Source: Porticoccaceae bacterium (GTDB lineage Bacteria > Pseudomonadota > Gammaproteobacteria > Pseudomonadales > Porticoccaceae). Taken from it: 64,000 nt of DNA. Shown here piece after piece: positions 8,280 through 17,385 of this stretch (its first letter is position 1; each line of letters starts with the position of its first letter). The DNA is taken from positions 51,272 to 115,271 of the forward strand of contig CACETF010000008.1 of NCBI GenBank assembly GCA_902562425.1. Direction: 5' to 3'. A program made the position numbers and the translations under genes. The notes beneath the pieces were generated by a model. It had not been told where the DNA came from. It saw only the letters and a program-made list of their open reading frames with translations, and did not search any database.

Positions 8280-9279
8280 ACCAGCTTTTGAGGCAAATTG
8301 GGAGAGGTTGGCTGACATGCCAATAGGGAAGTGGGAGCCAGCGAGCATAGTTCTTGATGACAAGCTGTATGTGCTTGGCGGCTATGAGTCCGGAATCAGA
8401 TCGGGGAAGAATCTGCACGTTTTTGATCCGGCTGCAGCCGTCGGTGGTGTCTGGACCAAGCTGCAGGATTTACCAAGTTCCATAACCCATGTGAACCTTG
8501 CCCCAGGGGATACCGGTTTCTGGTTTGCGGGAGGCATGAAAGATATGGATCGACCAAAAGAAATTAAGGACCATATCATAGCTGAGGTCTGGCACTTTGA
8601 TCCGGAGCTTGATCGATATACGGCAGGACCCACATTACCCGGCCGCCGCGCGGGTGGTGGTTTGGTAAGATTTGGAGATAATCTTCATTATATCTCGGGG
8701 TTGATGGAGGATAGAGATACCGACTCTCCGGACCATTGGGTGTTTGATCTTGCAAGCTGGCGAAAGACGGGAGGCGGCATTTGGAAAAATTTAGCGCCCC
8801 TTCCGCTTGCCCGAAACCAGCTGATGGTCACCGTTTTTGATGAGAAGATTTATGTCATCGGCGGTCAGCTAAATCATGATTCGCAACAATTGGATCAGCC
8901 AAATGTCGATATCTATGACCCTTGCACTGATTCGTGGTCTGCGGGACCCTCTTTACCTTATGGGCACTCTCACTCTGAGGGGGCAACGTTTACTTATGAC
9001 AACCGAATATGGATGGTCGGCGGGCATACAACGCGGGACGGCGGGACTAAAGGACTTTGCGAGAATATACTTAGCTTAGGTGAGGGAGAGGATGAGTGGG
9101 AGCTTACTTACAAGCTGCCTAGGAAGCTTTCCTCGCCGGCCGCAAAGGTGGTTGACGGACGCTTATATGTGGCGGGTGGGTTTGACTTTGTGCGGATGAA
9201 GTCAGGTAACGCTTACTGGGCAGACCGACAACTTTCTTCTGCAGAGGTTCTTGTTACCGATCTACCAGTAAGAGGCTAG
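8266..9279 (+). CDS. Kelch-repeat beta-propeller protein
   Basis: A 337-residue protein made of kelch repeats. Recurrent elements include LYVLGGYESG, FWFAGGMKD, IYVIGGQLNH, IWMVGGHT and LYVAGGFDF, spaced 45-60 residues apart and usually followed by a Trp in W-x-x-L-P context. This predicts a six-bladed propeller. There is no signal peptide, so it looks cytoplasmic. Related proteins include N-acetylneuraminate epimerases (NanM), but those are periplasmic, so the role here may be a cytosolic mutarotase or lactonase-like step (inference). The start overlaps the SDR end by 14 bases (ATG 8266) or 8 (ATG 8272). Confidence 0.82.
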   Translation: MKMNKPAFEANWERLADMPIGKWEPASIVLDDKLYVLGGYESGIRSGKNLHVFDPAAAVGGVWTKLQDLPSSITHVNLAPGDTGFWFAGGMKDMDRPKEIKDHIIAEVWHFDPELDRYTAGPTLPGRRAGGGLVRFGDNLHYISGLMEDRDTDSPDHWVFDLASWRKTGGGIWKNLAPLPLARNQLMVTVFDEKIYVIGGQLNHDSQQLDQPNVDIYDPCTDSWSAGPSLPYGHSHSEGATFTYDNRIWMVGGHTTRDGGTKGLCENILSLGEGEDEWELTYKLPRKLSSPAAKVVDGRLYVAGGFDFVRMKSGNAYWADRQLSSAEVLVTDLPVRG

Positions 9280-9318
9280 TAAGTTCATCGGTTTCAAGGG
9301 GCTACATGGAGTATTTCT

Positions 9319-10278
9319 GTGGCGCAAAAGATGAAGTGCACCACAATTGTACTGTTACCGGTTCTTTTGTTGTTGATTGGAATTGCTCTTGTGAAGAACG
9401 ATTCTTCGGCAACAACACAGGGGCAGTCGGATGGTTCCTTCTTGCATTATGAGGCGTTTTCATCAGATTATATTGAGCCTCGTCCCATTGATGTCTGGTT
9501 GCCTCCTGGCTATGAAAAAAATCTGGATCAATCTTATCCGGTTGTGTACATGCATGATGGACAATTAGTGTTTAAAAAGAAAACTTCTCCATACTCGAGC
9601 TTCTGGTATAAGCCTTTTGACTGGTATGTTGATGGTTTATTCTGGGAAGCGGATATCGTAATGTCCCGGCTGATTCGTCAAGGAAAGATACGCCCTGCAA
9701 TTCTTGTCTCCATATGGTTTAAAAAAGGAAATCGGGCAATCGAATTTATGCCGCAGAAACCCATAACTGATGTACCGCACCCCATGTGGAGCATAGATGA
9801 TTCTCAATATGTGGCCGGCGATATAATCTCCGACAGGTACCTTAAGTTTTTGGTGGAAGAGCTAAAACCTTTCGTGGATCGAAATTACCGAACGAGCTCA
9901 GATATGGAGAATACTTTTATTATGGGATCTAGTATGGGCGGGCTGATATCGGCCTACGCAATTTCTGAGTACCCTGATGTGTTTGGAGCCGCCGCATGTT
10001 TGTCAACTGACTGGACTCATGGAGACGGGGCGGAAATTAAATGGTATGAGAAACAGTGGCCCAAAGCTGGAACCCACCGGCTTTATTTTGACTTTGGAAC
10101 TGAGACCTGGGATGCTCCTTTTGAGCATTATCAGAAAAAGATGGATTTAGTAATGCGCCATCATGGGTATACCGAAGGGGTTGATTGGATCACTAAGAAG
10201 TTTGAGGGAGAAGACCATACCCCAAGGGCTTGGCGGGAGAGACTCCACTTCCCGTTAACATTCATGTTGGGCAATTAA
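9319..10278 (+). CDS. Secreted putative esterase (esterase D/enterochelin esterase fold)
   Basis: A 319-residue alpha/beta-hydrolase. The likely start is GTG 9319, eight bases after GGAG at 9307-9310; ATG 9331 is too far from it. A signal peptide follows (TTIVLLPVLLLLIGIALV). The family core shows DVWLPPGY, VVYMHDGQ and the nucleophile elbow GSSMGGL (Ser about residue 205), with the catalytic His in EGEDHTPRAW near the C-terminus. It probably cleaves an ester from an incoming substrate in the periplasm, supplying the cytoplasmic enzymes encoded before it. It is the last gene of the plus-strand operon, 39 bases after the kelch gene. Confidence 0.84.
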   Translation: MAQKMKCTTIVLLPVLLLLIGIALVKNDSSATTQGQSDGSFLHYEAFSSDYIEPRPIDVWLPPGYEKNLDQSYPVVYMHDGQLVFKKKTSPYSSFWYKPFDWYVDGLFWEADIVMSRLIRQGKIRPAILVSIWFKKGNRAIEFMPQKPITDVPHPMWSIDDSQYVAGDIISDRYLKFLVEELKPFVDRNYRTSSDMENTFIMGSSMGGLISAYAISEYPDVFGAAACLSTDWTHGDGAEIKWYEKQWPKAGTHRLYFDFGTETWDAPFEHYQKKMDLVMRHHGYTEGVDWITKKFEGEDHTPRAWRERLHFPLTFMLGN

Positions 10279-10283
10279 TGGTT

Positions 10284-10315
10284 CCATGAGAATTCGGGCC
10301 CGAAGTTTCTCATGG
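10284..10315. terminator. Hairpin between convergent operons
   Basis: CCATGAGAA (10284-10292) pairs with TTCTCATGG (10307-10315). Between them lies the self-complementary TTCGGGCCCGAA (10293-10304), so the arms can extend into a nested cruciform. No long T-run follows, only TTATTTT a few bases on, so it may be a weak or bidirectional terminator for the esterase and ABC operons. Confidence 0.55.
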
Positions 10316-10387
10316 CGGCTTATTTTAGACACGTATTTATATAAGTTTTTTCACCACGGCGTTACTAATCGTCCATTAACAATTTTA

Positions 10388-12364
10388 TTAGACAGCTTGT
10401 AGTTCAACAAATCGACGGTACCGTCCATGTGGTTTTGCCATTAAAGCATCATGTTCTCCTACTTCTACTATCCTTCCTTCCTCTAAAAAAACAATCTGGT
10501 CAGCCTCACGGATTGTTGAGAGCCTGTGAGCAATTATTACCATCAGACGACTTTTCGATGATTCCTTTAACGCTGCCATCATGTTGCGTTCGGTTTTTGG
10601 ATCGAGAGCGGCAGTGGGCTCATCTAGGACGATAATTGGAGTATTGCGGAGAAGTCCCCTCGCGATAGATAGTCGTTGCTTTTGTCCAACGGACAAGGTG
10701 TCTCCGCCTTTACCAACGGGGGTGTCTATCCCATTTGGAAGCAGGTCAATAAATTCCATAGCTCCTGCGATGCGGCACGCCTCAATCATTTCATTCACTG
10801 TGGCATTAGGGTTGGAGAGCAGGAGATTTTCTCTGATACTGCTCGAAAGTAGCATGTGTTCCTGAAATACATAGGTAACTTGTTGGCGGATGTCTTTAAT
10901 GTTGAGCCGACTGAGTTTCTGATCATCGAAAAATATTTCACCTTTACTGGGACGAATAAAGCCGGGCAATAGATAAGCGAGAGTTGTCTTACCCGCGCCG
11001 GTAGGGCCGACAACCGCGACAAGGTTATCTAAAGCGAGTTCGAGATTAACGTGTTGAAGTGCCACACGACCATCGGGGTAGGAGTAACTTACATCGTTGA
11101 GGTGAATGCCCTCTTTAATGGGTTTTATGGACATATACTCGCCATCGGTCTCGGTTGTGTAGTCAATAAAAAAGAAGACCCTTCGCACTGCTGCGATATT
11201 CTTCTGAAGCTCAATCCAGTACAGGCCGATTGCGGCCGCGTTCTCGGATAGCATAAACATCATGCCCGAGAGAACGGCATAATCTCCTAAAGAAAGGGTA
11301 CCGGCAATTACATCGTCGGTGATTAATATAAAACCAATCGCCATCACTATCCATGTAATACAGGTCCTGATAACCTTGAGAATCATATCAAGTGCAACCG
11401 TGAGGCGATGGCGCCAGTAGGACTCTTCACTTGAGTTTTCAAATCGGACGCTCTCTTTGTCTGATCCACCAAGTGCTTGTACTGCCGCTATGTTTTCCAG
11501 ACTCTCCTCCATTCGGTTTGTGGTAGTGGCTCCAGAAGCCCTATTTTTTTGGTGAATCCGGCGGGCGAGAGCTGAAAACGGCGCGGTAACCAATATTGTT
11601 AGGGGAATTAAGCTAGCTGCAAGCCAGATGAGCTCAGGTGTCACGTCGCCATAGCTAAATTGCAGTAGATAAATGCTGAGGGCGGCGCTTATTATGAGCA
11701 GCAGCGGATTTATCGCGATACGATAGATGATTTCTGGCATAAGGGGGGCGTCGTACATCACCCGATAAATTGAATCACCAATCCTTTGCTCATCAAGGGT
11801 TGTCATCTCCAAATGTGTTAATCGTCCCATTAGTCTTGCTCGTAAGGCGTTTCCCAACCTTTGCGTCATCCGAATACTTAAAGAAAGCTCCAGCAATCCC
11901 CACAGTCCGTTTGCATTGCTCCCACCCGAAGATAGAGCTTGTTCAGACTGGGTAGCCGCATCAAAACCCTTGGCTTGAGCAATTTCCTGCGCTTGTTCGG
12001 CTGCGGGTGCACGAAGACCAAAAAGAGTCAAAGCGATCAGGAGAAGAGAGGTCACAGAAAACATGATCTCGTATGGAGAAAGGTCATGGATCATGTTGAT
12101 AAAAGGTATCATAAAGGGAGGGAATGGAACTTCGGTGGTGTTGAACGGTTGCTGCATGATCACCTGGTCAACAATTATTTTTAAAATCCACGGTACAGCA
12201 AGAGCAGGTAAGATTGACACGAGGGCCATGAGTAGTTTACAAATAAATAGGCCCTTGACGCCCTTCACGAATCTAAATGACCTCGAGATCAGTGTGAGCA
12301 CCTGTTGGAGATTGATTTCAGAGGCGGTATCAACTCGGTCGTCGTAAAGCTTAGAATAATTCAT
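10388..12364 (-). CDS. ABC exporter half-transporter (membrane plus ATPase domains), second subunit
   Basis: A 658-residue type IV ABC exporter half. The N-terminal half carries about six transmembrane helices with an unusually long hydrophilic loop after the first (Ala/Gln-rich, EQAQEIAQAKG). The ATPase domain has Walker A GPTGAGKTT (about residue 453), Q-loop VFQEHM, signature LSVGQKQR (about 558), Walker B IIVLDEPTAALD and H-loop AHRLSTI. All catalytic residues are intact, including the Walker B glutamate. The start ATG 12364 overlaps the end of the partner gene by 14 bases. It probably pairs with that partner as a heterodimer exporting a lipid, peptide or small molecule. The substrate is unknown. 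Confidence 0.92.
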   Translation of the reverse strand: MNYSKLYDDRVDTASEINLQQVLTLISRSFRFVKGVKGLFICKLLMALVSILPALAVPWILKIIVDQVIMQQPFNTTEVPFPPFMIPFINMIHDLSPYEIMFSVTSLLLIALTLFGLRAPAAEQAQEIAQAKGFDAATQSEQALSSGGSNANGLWGLLELSLSIRMTQRLGNALRARLMGRLTHLEMTTLDEQRIGDSIYRVMYDAPLMPEIIYRIAINPLLLIISAALSIYLLQFSYGDVTPELIWLAASLIPLTILVTAPFSALARRIHQKNRASGATTTNRMEESLENIAAVQALGGSDKESVRFENSSEESYWRHRLTVALDMILKVIRTCITWIVMAIGFILITDDVIAGTLSLGDYAVLSGMMFMLSENAAAIGLYWIELQKNIAAVRRVFFFIDYTTETDGEYMSIKPIKEGIHLNDVSYSYPDGRVALQHVNLELALDNLVAVVGPTGAGKTTLAYLLPGFIRPSKGEIFFDDQKLSRLNIKDIRQQVTYVFQEHMLLSSSIRENLLLSNPNATVNEMIEACRIAGAMEFIDLLPNGIDTPVGKGGDTLSVGQKQRLSIARGLLRNTPIIVLDEPTAALDPKTERNMMAALKESSKSRLMVIIAHRLSTIREADQIVFLEEGRIVEVGEHDALMAKPHGRYRRFVELQAV

Positions 12365-14285
12365 GATTTTTTTCGGTAGGAGCGTCTCCCTGCTCTGCCT
12401 CTACAAAGTTAGAATATGGACCTAAACGGGCCATCAATTGCTCGTGTGTTCCTGCCTCCGCAATTTTTCCCTTATCAAGAAAAGCGATCTGGTCAGCACT
12501 CCGGATAGTGGAGAGTCTGTGGGTGATAATAAAGATGATTCGGTCCCTTCCCCATATGGTGAGATTCTTCATGACTCTCTGTTCGGTTTCGGCATCTAGA
12601 GAGGCTGTAGGCTCGTCAAGTATCAGAATTGGTGTGTCTCTCAGGACAGCACGCGCGATGGATAATCGTTGTCGCTGTCCTGTGGATAACTTACCACCAC
12701 GTTCGCCGAGTTCGGTAGAGAAACCCTTGGGCATAGTTTCAATAAACTCATTGGCGCAGGCGATTTTTGCCGCATAATGAACATCCGTCTCGCTAAAGTC
12801 CTCACGGCCGTAAAGGATATTGTCTCTGATACTTAAAGCAAATAGCACATTTTGTTGGAGAGCGATCGCTATATTTGATTTGATTGCCTCAAGGCTTATT
12901 TCCTTCAGGTTTATTCCGTTAACGAGGATGTTTCCGTGGTCCGGATCATAGAGCCGGAGCAACAAAGACATCAGGGTTGACTTGCCGCTACCTGTGCCGC
13001 CGACAATTGCAGTTACTGAGCCCACTGTCGCAGTGAGATCGATACCGGCTAAAACGGGATTATCATTCTGGTAGCTGAAGTATACCGATTCGAATTGAAT
13101 CGATTGGATGCTGACTGGAAACATTTTGGGCTGAGCTGGCTCAGTTACTTCAGGTTCTAGATCGAGCAGGTAAAAGGCACGTTTAAGACCAACAGTTAGA
13201 TCCTGAGCGACTGAAAAAGTATGACTAAGCTCCCAAGCCTGAAGCGATGTCTCAGCGCCTTGACGAGAGGCAGTTTGATAAGCTCCGATATTCCAAGTTG
13301 CATATCCAACCAGAGCAACGATACCTCCAAGGGAAGTAGCTCTCTCTGTAATTGCCCAGGTAGCCATGAAATATTCAGTAATTATGAACGAGCCCATTCC
13401 GATGAGGATCGATAGTAGCAGTAAAACTGAATTGTAAAACCGCATTTCGAATGCGGCATCGAGAGCTTTTTGGGACTCTTTTTCAAATCGAGATATCATA
13501 ATATCTTCTGCACCACTCGCTTTAATAACTCGCACTGCAGAGAGATTTTCTTGGATTCGTGAGGTAAGGTCGCTGTTATACTCACGGGACTGACGCGATT
13601 TTTGCCGGATTAAAGGTAGCAATTTCCTCATTACATAGCCCGACAGTATAATGGAAACAAAAATTGGTAGAGCAAACCAGGCGGAAAAAAAGATCAAGAT
13701 GATGCACCCCATAATAATGAACAATATAATCCGTAGAGGCATCATGACGAGCCACTGCAGTACATTTGTTATGGTTGCACTGTCTTGATAGATTCGGTAG
13801 ATAGCGTCGCCGGTGCGGGAAAAACTGTGATGCTTTAACGAAAGGTGCTCGGCTTTATTAAGCATTTCAACTCTAAGCTTCTGATTAACTCGTTGGAATA
13901 TCCAGACCTGGTAGTACTCGAGTGGTGAAGATCCAATGAAAATGACGAACACCAAGGTCAGTGCGAGAATAACGACGTTAGCTCGGACTTGCTTTCTTTG
14001 AGCTTCCGAGAGCTGTTTAGATTCGTCATCACCCTTCAAATAGCTGCCATCAAGCAATAGGAGCTGTGCCTGTAAAGGCTGCAAAGGCTCACCAATACCA
14101 ATTTTGTTTTGTATTAGGTCATCAGCTACGAACCAGAAGCTAAAGAATAGGGCGCCGATAAAGATACTGCACCCAATGTAAGTAAGAATATGTTTGAGCT
14201 GCGGACGGTAGTAGGGCCAGCAGCGCCAGACAAGCCGGAAAATGGCCTTTATATCGAGGGCTTCTTTTGTATCGAGGTCATTCAA
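12351..14285 (-). CDS. ABC exporter half-transporter, first subunit
   Basis: A 644-residue ABC exporter half with about six transmembrane helices before residue 340 and an ATPase domain. Motifs are Walker A GGTGSGKST (about 427), Q-loop ALQQNV, signature LSTGQRQR (about 528), Walker B ILILDEPTASLD and H-loop THRLSTI. Both subunits keep a complete ATPase site, unlike heterodimers with one degenerate site. The frame begins with TTG (14285-14283), which overlaps the preceding TGA stop as TTGA. AGAGGG lies about six bases upstream, so this rare start is well supported. Coupling to the metallophosphoesterase and GH32 genes suggests a shared pathway. Confidence 0.92.
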   Translation of the reverse strand: MNDLDTKEALDIKAIFRLVWRCWPYYRPQLKHILTYIGCSIFIGALFFSFWFVADDLIQNKIGIGEPLQPLQAQLLLLDGSYLKGDDESKQLSEAQRKQVRANVVILALTLVFVIFIGSSPLEYYQVWIFQRVNQKLRVEMLNKAEHLSLKHHSFSRTGDAIYRIYQDSATITNVLQWLVMMPLRIILFIIMGCIILIFFSAWFALPIFVSIILSGYVMRKLLPLIRQKSRQSREYNSDLTSRIQENLSAVRVIKASGAEDIMISRFEKESQKALDAAFEMRFYNSVLLLLSILIGMGSFIITEYFMATWAITERATSLGGIVALVGYATWNIGAYQTASRQGAETSLQAWELSHTFSVAQDLTVGLKRAFYLLDLEPEVTEPAQPKMFPVSIQSIQFESVYFSYQNDNPVLAGIDLTATVGSVTAIVGGTGSGKSTLMSLLLRLYDPDHGNILVNGINLKEISLEAIKSNIAIALQQNVLFALSIRDNILYGREDFSETDVHYAAKIACANEFIETMPKGFSTELGERGGKLSTGQRQRLSIARAVLRDTPILILDEPTASLDAETEQRVMKNLTIWGRDRIIFIITHRLSTIRSADQIAFLDKGKIAEAGTHEQLMARLGPYSNFVEAEQGDAPTEKNHELF

Positions 14286-15046
14286 CAGTATCCCTCTAAA
14301 CCATATCGAGTCCAGGGATCTTTTTTGCCGATACCGTAACCGCTTAGGAAGCAGGTTATGAGCCAGTCTTTAAAATCAGGATACTCGTTGAGGAATTCAA
14401 TTTTTTCGAGGGATTTAAGCCAAGGTGCCTGATCATAAGAGACTTGACACGGGGAATAAACGCCTTTTTCGAATATTCCGTAACAGGCATGATTCTTTCC
14501 GCATCTCGGTTGCCCAACACTTCCAGGATTGATGTAGGTTTTACTCCCAATGGTCTTCTGAAACTGTATGTGGGTGTGACCAAACAGGATAAGAGGACAG
14601 TTGGTACCTTTGTCCATCGATTCGAAGCTTTCATTTGGAGAGTCTGGCAATGGATCTGGCCATGAATTTGGAAGGTCTCCGTGATGCATAAAAATATCAA
14701 GATCACCAACTTTATATTGCCCTGAGGGTTGGTATGAGGAAATAAGCTCAATGGTCGAAGACTCAAGCTGGTCGATACACCAGTTCATAAATGCTTTCCA
14801 CTCGGGTGGCCAGTTAGAAATTCGTGATCGATCATTAAGTTCTCTGTCATGGTTTCCCATTATGGATATATCTGGGTCTAATGCCAGCAATAGTTCTGCC
14901 GTTTCAGCAGGCTGAGGGCCAGTCGCAACAGAATCTCCAAGAAAAATTACATAGTCGAAATATTTTTCTTTCTTTATTACAGCACGCAACGCTTCTGCAT
15001 TACCATGGATATCGCTTATAACCAGTATTTTTTCAGACTTAATCAT
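14282..15046 (-). CDS. Calcineurin-like metallophosphoesterase (YfcE/MJ0936 type)
   Basis: A 254-residue phosphoesterase starting at ATG 15046 (MIKSEKILVISDIHGNAEAL). The frame is open further upstream, but the family begins here. The dinuclear metal signature is complete: SDIHGN, FLGDSVATG, MGNHDREL, FMHHGD and FGHTHIQF. Such enzymes cleave phosphomono- or diesters. The start overlaps the end of the GH32 gene by eight bases, and the stop overlaps the TTG start of the first ABC gene. The close coupling suggests a role in the same pathway, but the substrate is unknown. Confidence 0.88.
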   Translation of the reverse strand: MIKSEKILVISDIHGNAEALRAVIKKEKYFDYVIFLGDSVATGPQPAETAELLLALDPDISIMGNHDRELNDRSRISNWPPEWKAFMNWCIDQLESSTIELISSYQPSGQYKVGDLDIFMHHGDLPNSWPDPLPDSPNESFESMDKGTNCPLILFGHTHIQFQKTIGSKTYINPGSVGQPRCGKNHACYGIFEKGVYSPCQVSYDQAPWLKSLEKIEFLNEYPDFKDWLITCFLSGYGIGKKDPWTRYGLEGYC

Positions 15047-16397
15047 CCTTACTCCATATTGATGACAGTTCATGTAATTGAAAATTTTTAATAACTTGTT
15101 TACCTCCAAAGGAGTGTAACACCAGAGGATGAATATACCCGTCTGGTAGGAAGCAAAAAGAAGCTGAAATTCGACCATCATCAAGAAAAATTTCAATGGA
15201 TGTCTTATCAACTATAAGACGAATCGAGATGGCTGGCTTGTCGGGTAGTTCAATAAATGGGAACCCCACATCCATCTTATGGCTAAAACTCTGGCCGACT
15301 AAAAGTTGGTTTTTATCCCAGAGAAATCCCAGATGGTGACCACGAACGACCACATCGAATGTCGTAGCCAATTGTTTGGTTACCGTAAAGGAAACATCTA
15401 AAAGTTTTGCTTGTGTGTCTGCAGTAAAGGCGTTTTTGGGGCTAAGAAGGCACTCCTCCAGGGTGATCGTCCTTACTCGAAGAGAATCTAGTTCTTTTAT
15501 TGGCCACCGTTTAATAGTCACGTCTTTACCTGAGCCCTCCAAAGATAAGTCAACGGGAATAGACATCTGTTGGTTAAAGGACATTTCCGGATATCGGCCT
15601 CCGGCCATCCACGAAATTTGTACTCTCCGACCATCGGGTGCGTTGTTCCAAGTTTGGCTTGCGTAACCATTTCGACCGTGCTCGAAGTTACGCGGCTTTG
15701 TGTCTACTGAGAAGTTGAAACCGTCAAATGTACCCACTAAGTAGATGCCACTTGCCCCAGAAAAAATCCAACGCTCTTTTCCGGCGTCGTCAGTCATTGG
15801 AAAGAAGTCCGGACATTCATTGTCTCCCTCGAGTATGATGTCCTGTAGGTGTGTCCAGGTTTTCGCGTCGCTGGAGGAAAGGAGACAAAATTTCTCATCA
15901 TTTAAGTAGAGCGCCATTATCCAGCAGGCCCGTGCTTCATGCCAAATTACCCTCGGATCTCTGTTTTCTGCCTCTATCCATTCAATTATTGGATTTTGAT
16001 CATGCTTTTTCCAGCTTTTACCTCCATCCTGACTATATGCAAGACACTGTGTAAATTTACGTGGAGGTTCTGCATGCATACCTGCGGCGGTATAGAACAG
16101 CAATATAGCGCCGGCGCCAAATCCGGCGCTATCTGTGTGGTCCACTACGGCGGAGCCAGAGAAAATACTTCCCATCTCGTCCGGCTCAAGAGCATTATCA
16201 GATTGCTTCCAGTGAAGCAAATCTTCGCTGTAAGCGTGGCCCCACCACATCTTCCCCCATGTGGGAGCCTCTATGTTGTGTTGAAAGAAAAGGTGCCAAA
16301 TCCCTCTGTCATGCACAAGGCCATTGGGATCATTAAGCCAGTTCTCTCGGGAGGTAAAATGAAACTGGGGGCGATGTATTTCCGTGTAAAGACCCAT
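15039..16397 (-). CDS. Glycoside hydrolase family 32 enzyme (sucrose/fructan hydrolase)
   Basis: A 452-residue GH32 enzyme with the five-bladed propeller and C-terminal beta-sandwich. The catalytic nucleophile is in WLNDPNGLVHD (about residue 22). The transition-state stabiliser is in ENRDPRVIW, and the acid/base Glu is in DNECPDFFP (about 195). No signal peptide is present, so it acts on an imported saccharide such as sucrose or a fructo-oligosaccharide. It starts at ATG 16397 without a strong ribosome binding site. It heads a four-gene overlapping operon and is divergent from the SDR gene at 16596 across the dyad at 16487. Confidence 0.92.
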   Translation of the reverse strand: MGLYTEIHRPQFHFTSRENWLNDPNGLVHDRGIWHLFFQHNIEAPTWGKMWWGHAYSEDLLHWKQSDNALEPDEMGSIFSGSAVVDHTDSAGFGAGAILLFYTAAGMHAEPPRKFTQCLAYSQDGGKSWKKHDQNPIIEWIEAENRDPRVIWHEARACWIMALYLNDEKFCLLSSSDAKTWTHLQDIILEGDNECPDFFPMTDDAGKERWIFSGASGIYLVGTFDGFNFSVDTKPRNFEHGRNGYASQTWNNAPDGRRVQISWMAGGRYPEMSFNQQMSIPVDLSLEGSGKDVTIKRWPIKELDSLRVRTITLEECLLSPKNAFTADTQAKLLDVSFTVTKQLATTFDVVVRGHHLGFLWDKNQLLVGQSFSHKMDVGFPFIELPDKPAISIRLIVDKTSIEIFLDDGRISASFCFLPDGYIHPLVLHSFGGKQVIKNFQLHELSSIWSKDD

Positions 16398-16486
16398 GGG
16401 CGTTATGTCCGCTCTTATTAGTTAAGTCAGCCTGCGCTGATAATTCATTAACGTAAAGTGTCAAAATTTGTGTGTGAAGAGGCTAT

Positions 16487-16507
16487 CACCCATTTTTGTT
16501 TTGGGTG
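16487..16507. promoter_or_regulatory. Perfect CACCCA-N9-TGGGTG operator-like dyad
   Basis: CACCCA (16487-16492) and TGGGTG (16502-16507) form a perfect 6 bp inverted repeat with a nine-base T-rich centre. It lies between the divergent GH32 operon and the SDR/PEP-synthase-like operon. The geometry fits a dimeric repressor or activator site; the binding protein is unknown and no regulator gene is in the window. Confidence 0.6.
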
Positions 16508-16595
16508 GATTCGTTTCGTACGGTCACTTTGACGCGTGCTCGTCTAAAATGATGCAGGCATAATTCAATCAATTATTCGGACAGGAAGGAAATGG

Positions 16596-17366
16596 ATGGC
16601 AGATTTTAGTCTTTCAGGACAAGTGGTCATTGTGACTGGTGCGGCAGGTGGTATTGGGCAGACCATGACCCGTCAGTTTTCAGATGCGGGAGCGACCGTT
16701 GTATTGGCAAGTAGGAACGAGGGTGCTCTGAATTTGTTGGCAAATGAACTAGGTGGCGCTCCAAATCTGGTTGTTCCGACAGATATCACGGACCCTGTGG
16801 CTGTGGATAATCTGGTCGAGAGTACTGTCAACGTTTATGGCCGTCTAGACGCAATTGTAAACAATGCCGGCGGCGGGGCGAGACCGTGCTTGCCAGAGGA
16901 AATCGTTTATTCAGACTGGGTGAAGCTTATTGATGTAAATCTTACCGCTACATTCAATTGTTGTATGTCGGCCGGTCGGCAGATGATCAAGCAGAAGTCG
17001 GGCAAGATCATCAACATCTCATCGACGGCGGGTACAAAAGGAAATCCAGGTATGCTGCACTATTCCGCCGCTAAGGCAGGAATTCTCAGTATAACTAATA
17101 ATCTTGCATTTTCTTGGGCCAAGCATAATATTTGCGTAAATTCGGTCGTGCCCGGTATGGTTGCCACACCTGCGATGATTAATTACGGCATTATACCCCC
17201 TGCCGTGAACGAGGCTGGAGAGGAGATTCCGCGACTCACCCGCCCGCCTGGACCGGGGGACGTTGCAAGTATGTGCCAGTTTCTCCTTTCACCTGCTGCA
17301 GACTTGGTCACTGGAGAGGCGATCCCTGTAAGATCTTGGGAAAAAACCGATAGATTTTGGGATTAA
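16596..17366 (+). CDS. Short-chain dehydrogenase/reductase
   Basis: A 256-residue classical SDR with VTGAAGGIGQTM cofactor motif, VNNAGGGA, a catalytic Ser in NISSTAG and YSAAKAG for the Tyr/Lys pair. The C-terminus is shorter than usual after EAIPV and ends in SWEKTDRFWD. ATG 16596 follows AGGAAGGA at 16583-16590 with five-base spacing; an ATG at 16592 is out of frame. The next gene starts 19 bases after the stop. The substrate is unknown; pairing with a PEP-synthase-like enzyme is unusual for SDRs. Confidence 0.88.
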   Translation: MADFSLSGQVVIVTGAAGGIGQTMTRQFSDAGATVVLASRNEGALNLLANELGGAPNLVVPTDITDPVAVDNLVESTVNVYGRLDAIVNNAGGGARPCLPEEIVYSDWVKLIDVNLTATFNCCMSAGRQMIKQKSGKIINISSTAGTKGNPGMLHYSAAKAGILSITNNLAFSWAKHNICVNSVVPGMVATPAMINYGIIPPAVNEAGEEIPRLTRPPGPGDVASMCQFLLSPAADLVTGEAIPVRSWEKTDRFWD

Positions 17367-17385
17367 GCAAAAAAAGGAACGATTT

